Source: Sphingobacterium hotanense (GTDB lineage Bacteria; Bacteroidota; Bacteroidia; Sphingobacteriales; Sphingobacteriaceae). From it: DNA of 64,000 bases. The stretch is taken from positions 3,471,618 through 3,535,617 of the forward strand of contig NZ_CP030848.1 of NCBI RefSeq assembly GCF_008274825.1, written 5' to 3'. Position numbers and translations under genes: made by a program. Every line of letters begins with the position of its first letter. Positions within the stretch are counted from its first letter, which is position 1. The notes below the pieces were generated by a model that worked only from the letters and a program-made list of their open reading frames with translations, made no database searches and had not been told where the DNA came from. Positions 1 through 7,505 of the stretch are shown here, in pieces.

Positions 1-1396
1 TTTTGATGTTATCGATACGATATCCAGCCTTATTCTCTGCAGCTTGGGCTGAAATCTCTACAGTTAAGTTTGCAGCACTCGCAATACCGTTGATTGCAAC
101 CTCGCTAAACTGGTTCTGCCCCCCTAAGGTTCCACTCGTTGGATAATCTACTCCATTGATCTTAACCTTCAGTGCAGCAATGTCAGCGTTATTTCCATTA
201 GCAGCTTGCTCATAGGTCATTCTTAACTTCGTATAGCCCGCAGCATTGATATTTTCAATCTTCCTACCCGTCGTTCTGTTGGCCGGAAACCAAACATGTG
301 TATCCATGGTTGATGTTTGGCGAATATCTGCCCAACTGTCGGTGTACAAATCACTATATTTAACCGTTTTATTTTTAAAGTCTGAATAGGTTGCAAATCT
401 ACCACGAGGATTTGATCTAGGCCCTTGTTCACCAAAATCTTCTTCAAAAAAAACTTGTTCAACGCCAACCGGGTCGATCGGTTTGATAGGCTCTTTGTCT
501 TTATCCAAAATAACGCTGCTACCAGGCACAATCACCCAATCCGTAATCGTTGTTTCACCGATCTCAACAGCTTTTGTTATTCCCGCTTCCGTACGTAATT
601 CGATGGTGTGATTGTATTTTTTTCCAGCTTCTAAATTGTAGGTAGTAGGCAATTTCCAAGTGAAGGAATTAGTGCCGATCGTGAATACAACGTCTTTTCC
701 GCCATAAACTTCCGGAATCAAAATCGCTTCAACTGTTGAACCTGTTGTTCCAGCAGTAACTTTTGTCGAAATGTTTGTCGCAGTGGTCGGCGCTGTTAAA
801 TTCCCGCTCGCTAAATCTAGTGAAGTCTGTGATAGTATGTTCTGGTAAGTAACAGCTAAACCATCTAAATTAGTAACACCAGGGCCTGCTTTAACTGTAA
901 TCTCTACTTTCGATAAGCTATGCTTGAAATTCAGCTTTGCAATTTCAGAGTCCTTGCTAAAACCTGTCGCATTATTAGAATAAAGGACGTCGATGGCAGA
1001 CTGATTGCTCTGATCAGCAACATTGATTGCTACGCTTTTATCTCGAAGATCTGCCTTAAAAGGATAGTATGCAACAAAGTCTACAGTACCTTCATTAGGG
1101 TAGTTGATAATATCGTCTCCTGTGGCAGTAAAATTACCATTCCCAGCAGTGCTATATTTTTTATTTCCCGCAATTACATTACTTAAACCTGTACCTTGCT
1201 TCATAAAAACACCGATCGCATCGTCCTTGTCCCAAGAATTTCCGGATACGCGAGTTGTGCTATTTCCTGCTATCGTAGATGTGAATTGTACTCCATTTTC
1301 TGCCGTTTCTTCTAGATCACGGTAGGCATCGTTCTTACACGAGCTTCCTAGCAATAAGGCCAAGAAAGCCACGCTCAATATTTTTTTTGTGTTCAT
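1..1396 (-). CDS. fimbrillin-like surface lipoprotein, truncated by the window edge
   Basis: The reading frame starts at the ATG at 1394-1396 and stays open to base 1, so the C-terminus lies outside the window (about 465 codons visible). The N-terminus is a lipoprotein signal peptide with lipobox LLGSSC, followed by Lys-Asn-Asp. The next part resembles the Mfa1/fimbrillin family: TTRVSGNSWD, then GVFMKQG, and a PFKADLRD-like strand, close in pattern to the N-terminus of the neighbouring 1432-3000 gene. The last 150 or so visible residues (EEDFGEQGPRSNPRG onwards, ending YRIDNIK) read like a jelly-roll beta-sandwich module of the kind used for carbohydrate or surface binding; that is inference. 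It lies 35 bases downstream of the fimbrillin-nuclease gene on the same strand, so the two are probably cotranscribed. It is probably outer-membrane anchored. Confidence 0.75.
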   Translation of the reverse strand, partial: MNTKKILSVAFLALLLGSSCKNDAYRDLEETAENGVQFTSTIAGNSTTRVSGNSWDKDDAIGVFMKQGTGLSNVIAGNKKYSTAGNGNFTATGDDIINYPNEGTVDFVAYYPFKADLRDKSVAINVADQSNQSAIDVLYSNNATGFSKDSEIAKLNFKHSLSKVEITVKAGPGVTNLDGLAVTYQNILSQTSLDLASGNLTAPTTATNISTKVTAGTTGSTVEAILIPEVYGGKDVVFTIGTNSFTWKLPTTYNLEAGKKYNHTIELRTEAGITKAVEIGETTITDWVIVPGSSVILDKDKEPIKPIDPVGVEQVFFEEDFGEQGPRSNPRGRFATYSDFKNKTVKYSDLYTDSWADIRQTSTMDTHVWFPANRTTGRKIENINAAGYTKLRMTYEQAANGNNADIAALKVKINGVDYPTSGTLGGQNQFSEVAINGIASAANLTVEISAQAAENKAGYRIDNIK

Positions 1397-1431
1397 TGAA
1401 TGAGTAATTATTTGTAAAAAAAGTAAAAAAT

Positions 1432-3000
1432 TTATCGCCAGATTTGATTGTCTATTGTCCGTTTGACCGAAGGATCCAAGCCTGGAAAAAATGTCAAGCC
1501 TGTTAACTCTTCTAGGTCCGCCACACTTAATCGGTGGCTCATAAAATTATTGTCTGTCGGGAAGTATTTATTATCCATCTTAAAGCCGATGGCGTAGTAA
1601 TTGCTACCTCGTTTGACCGCCAAAGCCTTGTAATAATACTTTGGACGTGCAATTCTGTTCCTCCCCCTATCCATAACATAGTCGATCGTTTGGTCGTCTT
1701 TCGTTTGAATGACAGCGCCTGTAACGACATACATCGTATCAACAGCCGACTGAAAAGTCCAATTGCGTATCTTGTCTTCCAAACGCATCCATAGGCCTTG
1801 ATTCAAGAATGACTCCTGAGCCGTCATATTGGTATAATAAAATGTCGTCGCATTTTCAGCGAAGTTCTTCGTGCGGTCCGCGCTCGGTAATTGGTGGCCG
1901 CGATCAATGCCCGTTATACCAAAACCACTGGAAAGAAATGGTTGTGTATTTTGAGGAAATAGAGGATCGTAGCTCCAAGCATTCGTGCGTCGCTGAGAAC
2001 CTACATAGTCGCGACTCAGCGGATAAGCAACCCAATGAGCTAACCTATTTACCTTATCATATAGCATCGAAAAGTTTCGCTTCGACCCATCAGGTGTCAT
2101 TCGGAACTTATATTCTAGATTTGCATTGGCTTCGATCCTCGGCACTTCTAGATAACTAGTCTTTACCTCAGGAAGTACTTCTCCTCCACGCAACGTGAGC
2201 TCATACTGATAACGATTACCTGCCATAAGTGGAAGGTTCATCTCACCAATATTCCATGTATAAGTACCTCCATTCGCATCATGGATTACCAGTTGTGATG
2301 AGCGAGGTAACTGTCTAGGAAATAGCATCCATTCCACTGTCGTTTCCTGCTTATTATTCTTCGAAACAAATCCCTCTACATCCTTTAGAACGTCATATAG
2401 ATCAAGATCCTTATTTGCTAGGTCATAAGTCGCCCTCGTTGGAACCTGTTTTAGGGTTGCCTTCAAATTTGATCTTGAAGTATTACTTAGCGTAATCTGA
2501 AACTTAACCATCAATCGCTCGAATACCAAGGAAACAGGGTCCTGTTTAGATATGGGACCTGCCTCGCTCTGCCCATGTAAAAAGTCAAGCGCTGATTGAT
2601 TCTGCTGGTTCTCAATATCTAATAAACGTGTCAGCAACGGAACGCGCTGAAAAGGATGGAAAGCTAAAAAACGAACTTCTTTATCTTTGGGAAACTGAAA
2701 TGATTCGTTGACATCGGCAGGGCGCAAATTCCCGCCTCTAGAAGCGATAAACTTTTTATTGAAAGCCTGGGGGAGGATGCTTCCGCTTGTGAACTTATCC
2801 GTTTCATACATATATATACTCAGCGAGTCCTCAGTATCCCATACATTACCAGACACGCGCGTGATGCTCTCTCCCGAGATTTTACTACTGAAAAGAACAG
2901 AAGAATCCTGTTCTATGACGTCGGAAAGGTTCGCCTCCTTTCGACAAGATTGCGTTATAGTTAAAATTAAAAATAAATAAATTAATCCGACTCTTTTCAT
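1432..3000 (-). CDS. fimbrillin-like lipoprotein fused to a DNA/RNA non-specific endonuclease
   Basis: 522 residues. It begins with a lipoprotein signal peptide and lipobox (TITQSC, Cys19). Residues about 30-270 look like a fimbrillin-family N-terminal beta domain (ITRVSGNVWDTEDSLSIYMY, then VRFLAFHPF). Residues about 300-520 are an Endonuclease_NS domain of the Serratia nuclease superfamily: the signature DRGH lies at about 366-369 inside GIDRGHQLPSADRT, and the metal-site Asn in YYTNMTAQ lies near 391, followed by NQGLW. Known members cut DNA and RNA without sequence preference, with Mg2+. All expected catalytic residues are visible, so it should be active. A lipid-anchored nuclease joined to a pilin-like domain suggests degradation of extracellular nucleic acid at the cell surface; that role is inferred. 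A 10-codon frame at 3000-3032 ends in TAATG, sharing one base with this start. Confidence 0.85.
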   Translation of the reverse strand: MKRVGLIYLFLILTITQSCRKEANLSDVIEQDSSVLFSSKISGESITRVSGNVWDTEDSLSIYMYETDKFTSGSILPQAFNKKFIASRGGNLRPADVNESFQFPKDKEVRFLAFHPFQRVPLLTRLLDIENQQNQSALDFLHGQSEAGPISKQDPVSLVFERLMVKFQITLSNTSRSNLKATLKQVPTRATYDLANKDLDLYDVLKDVEGFVSKNNKQETTVEWMLFPRQLPRSSQLVIHDANGGTYTWNIGEMNLPLMAGNRYQYELTLRGGEVLPEVKTSYLEVPRIEANANLEYKFRMTPDGSKRNFSMLYDKVNRLAHWVAYPLSRDYVGSQRRTNAWSYDPLFPQNTQPFLSSGFGITGIDRGHQLPSADRTKNFAENATTFYYTNMTAQESFLNQGLWMRLEDKIRNWTFQSAVDTMYVVTGAVIQTKDDQTIDYVMDRGRNRIARPKYYYKALAVKRGSNYYAIGFKMDNKYFPTDNNFMSHRLSVADLEELTGLTFFPGLDPSVKRTIDNQIWR

Positions 3001-3343
3001 TATTTCTTAGCTATTCTATTGTACAGGCGCATAAAACTATATTTAGCTGTTTTGAGCGCTCGATGCTAAATTAAAAATGAAATAATAACTTTAAATATCT
3101 TGCTTATTAAGCAATTGTTATTAATCTAAAGTTTTCAAGGATTTAACAGGGTAGAATAAAAATGTTGGAGTACAAACAGTAGGAAGAACCGAGAAACCGC
3201 TGGCTATATTTTCTTAACGTAGAGAGACTAGCTTAACGAAAAAACTCCCATGTTTCCTTCGACAACAGCAAAACAATAAAAATGCTCAATGGTCTGCGAA
3301 AACAATCAGATTGCGTAAGGACAGAATTCAGAAAGATTAAGGC
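3001..3343. other. intergenic region upstream of the fimbrillin-nuclease operon
   Basis: AT-rich spacer without a convincing gene. The only item of note is a minus-strand 10-codon frame (MRLYNRIAKK, 3032 down to 3000) whose stop overlaps the start of the nuclease gene as TAATG. It may be a leader that couples translation, or chance. No clear TAnnTTTG element was found on the minus strand. Confidence 0.35.
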
Positions 3344-3370
3344 AAAAAAAAATCACTATTTCTAGTGATT
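3344..3370 (-). terminator. intrinsic terminator of msrA, containing its stop codon
   Basis: On the minus strand, arms AATCACTA (3363-3370) and TAGTGATT (3351-3358) enclose a 4-base loop and are followed by a run of seven or more T. The msrA stop codon TAG (3362-3364) lies inside the stem-loop. Confidence 0.8.
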
Positions 3371-3877
3371 TAAACTCTTTAGGTATTTGTTGAGCTTCGG
3401 CGCGATGACGACCTGACAAAACTGATTCTGAGGATTCTGATTGAAGTAATCATGATGATATGCTTCGGCCTCCCAAAATCTCGAAGCAGGTTCAACTGCA
3501 GTAACGATAGGACTATCAAATACTTTCTCAGACTCTAATGCCTGAATAAAATCCATTGCTGCTAGTTTTTGCGCTTCATCGTGATAGAATACTACCGAAC
3601 GATATTGCGTACCTACATCTGCGCCCTGACGGTTTAACGTAGTAGGATCATGCGTCTTAAAAAACACTTCCAATAACTTCTGAAAACCAATCTGGCTCTC
3701 ATCAAAGTCTATTTCAATAACCTCCACATGACCTGTCGCACCTGAACAAACCTGCTCGTAAGTCGGATTTTCACGCTCTCCGCCCATATAGCCCGGACGT
3801 ACCGAATTAACCCCTGCTGTATTTTGAAAGATAACTTCTGTACACCAAAAGCATCCCCCTCCGAATGTTGCCTTCAT
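3362..3877 (-). CDS. msrA: peptide methionine sulfoxide reductase A
   Basis: 171 residues, a usual length for stand-alone MsrA. The active-site motif GCFWC is at residues 8-12, with Cys9 the expected nucleophile. Further family blocks are GYMGG, YEQVCSGATGHVEV, and THDPTT followed by GTQYRS. The enzyme reduces the S-epimer of methionine sulfoxide in proteins using thioredoxin. There is no signal peptide, so it is cytoplasmic. The gene lies 42 bases downstream of the asparaginase-family gene on the same strand and may share its promoter. The start is fixed by proximity to the active-site motif. No MsrB domain is fused. Confidence 0.95.
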   Translation of the reverse strand: MKATFGGGCFWCTEVIFQNTAGVNSVRPGYMGGERENPTYEQVCSGATGHVEVIEIDFDESQIGFQKLLEVFFKTHDPTTLNRQGADVGTQYRSVVFYHDEAQKLAAMDFIQALESEKVFDSPIVTAVEPASRFWEAEAYHHDYFNQNPQNQFCQVVIAPKLNKYLKSLNH

Positions 3878-3919
3878 TTCTTTTCCTTTATTTTTACATA
3901 CAAATTTACAAAGAATTGC

Positions 3920-4981
3920 CTACTTAGCCGTCTCGCTTTTGTAATGGAACTTTCCTTTTTCAATGAGATCTTGCTTTTCCGTATCGCAAACTGCAAAAGT
4001 AAACCCATCCTGCAGCGCATAAGATCCATACTCACCCTGCTTATTCAGTGCCAGAAAACCAACCTGTATATCCTTAGCAATCTCTGGTTTTTTCTTAACA
4101 ATACGGAGCACCGCCTCTTTGCAGGCATCCTCTGGAGAATAACCTTGTCGCATCAATTCAACGACCAAAAAACTCCCCACTGTACGAATGACCTCCTCGC
4201 CGACTCCAGTAGAAGTTGCACCACCAATCTCATTATCTACATACAGTCCTGCTCCGATAATCGGGCTATCACCCACACGACCATGCATTTTGAATGCCAT
4301 TCCGCTTGTTGTACAAGCACCAGACAAATTTCCATTAGCATCTAAGGCCAACATACCAATGGTATCATGATTATATTGGTTCCCGGGTAAACGATCCGTC
4401 GCAAACGACTTATTCTCAATATTCATTACCGGTTCATATTTCTTCTCTTTTAACCATTCTTTCCAAGCCTTATCAGCCTCAGGTGTCAATAAATTATCCT
4501 TCTGAAATCCACTCTCCAAGGCAAATTGCATTGCCCCCTCACCTACTAGCATAACGTGCGGCGTTTTTTCCATCACTAAGCGCGCAACAGATATAGGATG
4601 GGCGATATGCTCCATCGCGGCTACTGAACCACAATTTCCAAACTCATCCATGATACACGCGTCTAGCGTGACATGTCCGTCCCGATCAGGATATCCCCCT
4701 TTTCCAACCGTATGATTTGATAAATCTGCTTCCGCAACTTTTACGCCCTGTTCAACGGCATCTAACGCCCGTCCATTCTTCCCTAGAACCTCCCATGCAG
4801 CTTGATTTGCAGCAACGCCAAAGTCCCAAGTTGAAATGACAATAGGTTTTTTTCCTTTAGATTTGGATGGACTCGGCTGAGCGCAAGATACAGCCGATGC
4901 CAACGTGCCTAAACTCGCAGCACTGAGGACGCCCTGTTTAATGAATGTTCTTCTGGAATGCATAAATTTTTTATTATTCAT
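3920..4981 (-). CDS. Tat-exported N4-glycosylasparaginase / isoaspartyl peptidase family hydrolase
   Basis: 353 residues. The N-terminus carries a twin-arginine motif (SRRTFIKQG) and then a hydrophobic stretch ending in SAVSC, which could also act as a lipobox, so a periplasmic or lipid-anchored location is likely. The Ntn-hydrolase fold is recognised from NHDTIG (residues 204-209), where Thr207 would become the N-terminal nucleophile after autocleavage, and from TSGMAFK...GRVGDSPIIGAG and ATSTGVGE in the beta subunit. The closest known type is the flavobacterial glycosylasparaginase, which cleaves the GlcNAc-Asn bond; isoaspartyl peptidase activity is the alternative. Translation could start at Met1 or Met7. 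The gene is followed by msrA. Confidence 0.88.
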   Translation of the reverse strand: MNNKKFMHSRRTFIKQGVLSAASLGTLASAVSCAQPSPSKSKGKKPIVISTWDFGVAANQAAWEVLGKNGRALDAVEQGVKVAEADLSNHTVGKGGYPDRDGHVTLDACIMDEFGNCGSVAAMEHIAHPISVARLVMEKTPHVMLVGEGAMQFALESGFQKDNLLTPEADKAWKEWLKEKKYEPVMNIENKSFATDRLPGNQYNHDTIGMLALDANGNLSGACTTSGMAFKMHGRVGDSPIIGAGLYVDNEIGGATSTGVGEEVIRTVGSFLVVELMRQGYSPEDACKEAVLRIVKKKPEIAKDIQVGFLALNKQGEYGSYALQDGFTFAVCDTEKQDLIEKGKFHYKSETAK

Positions 4982-4998
4982 AATGGTTACTTAAACAA

Positions 4999-5006
4999 CA
5001 AATATA
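4999..5006 (-). promoter_or_regulatory. probable -7 promoter element for the asparaginase-msrA operon
   Basis: The minus strand reads TATATTTG, an exact match to TAnnTTTG. It sits 18 bases before the ATG at 4981, implying a very short leader. No clear -33 TTG was seen at the usual distance. Confidence 0.5.
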
Positions 5007-5196
5007 GAGGTTTCGACCGAAATTAAACGTTTTAGTAAAATGTCAATTAATGCAGTAATTCTAAAATAATCTTGCAAGAAATTGCATACTTTTTTACGAT
5101 TGTGGATAAAAAAGCTAGGGAAATCGAGGTTATCACCATATTTATTCGCATATTTATGCACATTTACCTCAGTTTTAGCAATTTTAATCGATACCA

Positions 5197-6408
5197 ATGA
5201 ACAAGAAAATTATTCATATTGTTTGTTTATCCCTATTCGCTGTACAATTCAGTTACGCACAAAGCGATTCCACAACTTTTAAAAAAATACAAGCGGTTGT
5301 AGCACAAGCAAAACAAAACTTTGCTCCTGACAAGCGGACGAAAATAGTTGCTATCACAAAAGCAGACGCCAATAATAACCAGTACTTTATTGAATCAACG
5401 GAACCTGCAGCGAACGACTATATTCTGCAGCAGGTAAAAGAATTGAAAGCAGAAGTTAAGATCAACAATCTGCCGGATAGTTCAGTTGCCGACAAAACGC
5501 ATGGAGTGATAAATTTGTCGGTGGCGAATCTACGTACGCAGCCCGGACATGCTTCTGAAATGGCAACTCAAGCCATATTAGGAACTCAGGTCGATATACT
5601 CCAAAAAGATAAGGGCGAGTTTCGCGTGAGAACACCTGAAGGCTATATTTCTTGGATTCCTGCTTCATCGGTTGTACCTATGGACAAAGCTACTTTCGAA
5701 AAATGGAAAAAACAGCAGAAGATTATCTATACCCAGGATTTCGGAAAATCGTATTCTAAACCCGATAATCAGAGCATACGTGTATCAGACTTAGTTTATG
5801 GCAATATTCTTAGCTTGCTCGGGAAGGAAAAAGGATTCTATAAAGTAGCTTACCCCGACAACCGTATTGCCTATATCCCCACTTCCGAAGCTATTAGCTT
5901 CGATCAATGGATATCGACTAGAAAACTGACATCCGATAATGTTTTAGAAAGTGCGAAAACGATGATGGGTCTTCCCTATCTTTGGGGCGGCACGTCTGTA
6001 AAAGGTGTGGATTGTAGCGGATTTACAAAGACTGCTTTCTATATGAATGGCGTGGTCATTCCTCGCGATGCTTCTCAACAAGTATTGGCTGGAGAAAAAG
6101 TCGATATACTAGACGCTGAAGGGCATTTCGAACCTACAAAAGCATTGAAAAACTTAAAACCTGCCGACTTATTATTCTTTGCTTCTGGAAAAAACAGCAA
6201 CCCAAATGCACGCGTAACACACGTCGCGTTGTATATTGGCAATGGCGAATTCATTCACTCAGCAGGAACAGTTCGAATCAACTCTATGCTAAAAGACGCG
6301 GCAAACTACGACGATTTCCAAACCCGTACGGTAGTTGCTGCAAAACGCTATATCGGGGTCGACGATCCACAGATACAAACCATAAAGAACAATCCGTATT
6401 ATAATTAA
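5197..6408 (+). CDS. SH3b plus NlpC/P60 murein endopeptidase
   Basis: 403 residues. A Sec signal peptide ends near SYAQS (residues 20-22). Residues about 105-160 and 185-235 look like two bacterial SH3-like domains (NLSVANLRTQPG...VRTPEGYISWIP and the second ending RIAYIP). Residues about 245-385 form an NlpC/P60 cysteine peptidase domain: LPYLWGGTSVKGVDCSGF with Cys273, and RVTHVALYIGNG with His342. Known members of this architecture cut the gamma-D-Glu bond in murein peptides, releasing L-Ala-D-Glu. The dipeptide epimerase gene begins 7 bases after the stop, which supports that product. It should act in the periplasm on cell-wall fragments. It heads the plus-strand operon running to the SusD gene at 12160. 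Confidence 0.92.
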   Translation: MNKKIIHIVCLSLFAVQFSYAQSDSTTFKKIQAVVAQAKQNFAPDKRTKIVAITKADANNNQYFIESTEPAANDYILQQVKELKAEVKINNLPDSSVADKTHGVINLSVANLRTQPGHASEMATQAILGTQVDILQKDKGEFRVRTPEGYISWIPASSVVPMDKATFEKWKKQQKIIYTQDFGKSYSKPDNQSIRVSDLVYGNILSLLGKEKGFYKVAYPDNRIAYIPTSEAISFDQWISTRKLTSDNVLESAKTMMGLPYLWGGTSVKGVDCSGFTKTAFYMNGVVIPRDASQQVLAGEKVDILDAEGHFEPTKALKNLKPADLLFFASGKNSNPNARVTHVALYIGNGEFIHSAGTVRINSMLKDAANYDDFQTRTVVAAKRYIGVDDPQIQTIKNNPYYN

Positions 6409-6415
6409 CAAACCA

Positions 6416-7465
6416 ATGAGTGCAGCTTGGCAATCAAAAAAAATGGGGAAATTCACCCTACGCTACAGACCTTACACGTTAGAGTTACGTCATGTTTTTA
6501 CTGTAGCATCCTTCAGCCGTTCAACAACACCAGTTGTGCTGACCGAACTTGAATATGATGGAATAATCGGATACGGCGAGGCAAGCATGCCCCCCTATTT
6601 AGGCGAGACGCAGGAAAGCGTAATCAACTTTCTAAGCAAGTTAGATCTTTCTGCCTTTTCTTCACCTTTTGAAACTGCAGAAATTCTGAGCTATGTCGAT
6701 CAGGTCGACAGCAAAAACACAGCAGCAAAGGCCGCTCTAGACATCGCCTTGCATGATCTATTGGGAAAAATCATGCAGCAACCTTTCTACAAAATCTGGG
6801 GCTTAAACCCTGATCTTATCCCAGCAACATCTTATACCATAGGTATTGATACGGAGGATATGATCCGAAAGAAAGTAGAGGAAGCCGAACAGTTTAAGAT
6901 ATTAAAAGTAAAGCTGGGCCTAGATACCGATAAGATGATTATTGACACCATTCGTTCGGTGACTGATGTGCCACTATGTGCTGACGTGAACCAAGGATGG
7001 AAAAATAAAGAAGAGGCCTTAGAGATGGCGAACTGGCTTCATGAACGCAACGTTGTGTTTTTAGAGCAACCCATGCCAAAAGAAATGATTGACGAGAATG
7101 CCTGGCTTACCGAGCACTCGCCAATTCCAACGATCGCTGATGAGGGCTGCCAACGTCTAGCTGATGTAACCGCATTACAGGGGGTATATACGGGGATTAA
7201 CATTAAGCTGATGAAATGCACAGGCATGCGTGAAGCAAAACAAATGGCTGAATTAGCGAGAGCATTGGATATGAAAGTCATGCTAGGATGTATGACGGAG
7301 ACATCCTGCGCCATTTCGGCTGCTGCGCAATTAGCGCCGTTAGTGGATTGGGCGGATCTTGACGGAGCATTACTGATTGGAAATGACATATACGAGGGGA
7401 TGTATGTGGAGAATGGACTCTGCAGACTACCCGACCGACCGGGAATCGGTATTATAAAAGCTTAA
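6416..7465 (+). CDS. L-Ala-D/L-Glu-type dipeptide epimerase (enolase superfamily)
   Basis: 349 residues of the muconate-lactonising-enzyme subgroup. The catalytic lysine pair is in KVKLG (Lys164 and Lys166), the metal ligands are Asp190 (ADVNQGW), Glu217 (FLEQPM) and Asp242 (ADEG), and the second acid/base lysine is Lys264 (INIKLMK). Family members interconvert L-Ala-D-Glu and L-Ala-L-Glu so that murein peptides can be degraded as normal peptides. The immediate upstream NlpC/P60 gene would supply that substrate. No signal peptide is present, so it is cytoplasmic. The second Met (residue 10, MGKFTLRY) is an equally good start. The substrate is inferred from context; other dipeptides are possible in this family. 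Confidence 0.9.
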   Translation: MSAAWQSKKMGKFTLRYRPYTLELRHVFTVASFSRSTTPVVLTELEYDGIIGYGEASMPPYLGETQESVINFLSKLDLSAFSSPFETAEILSYVDQVDSKNTAAKAALDIALHDLLGKIMQQPFYKIWGLNPDLIPATSYTIGIDTEDMIRKKVEEAEQFKILKVKLGLDTDKMIIDTIRSVTDVPLCADVNQGWKNKEEALEMANWLHERNVVFLEQPMPKEMIDENAWLTEHSPIPTIADEGCQRLADVTALQGVYTGINIKLMKCTGMREAKQMAELARALDMKVMLGCMTETSCAISAAAQLAPLVDWADLDGALLIGNDIYEGMYVENGLCRLPDRPGIGIIKA

Positions 7466-7505
7466 AAAACAAAAAATACCTAGAAACATTTTAAACACCT
7501 AGATT

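Noticed and set aside
920-1325. Plus-strand frames opposite the first lipoprotein gene
   Set aside because: They are shadows of the minus-strand coding sequence, which has a signal peptide and family patterns.
3000-3032. 10-codon frame overlapping the fimbrillin-nuclease start as a regulatory leader peptide
   Set aside because: The TAATG overlap is real, but with ten unremarkable codons chance cannot be excluded; noted but not called a gene.
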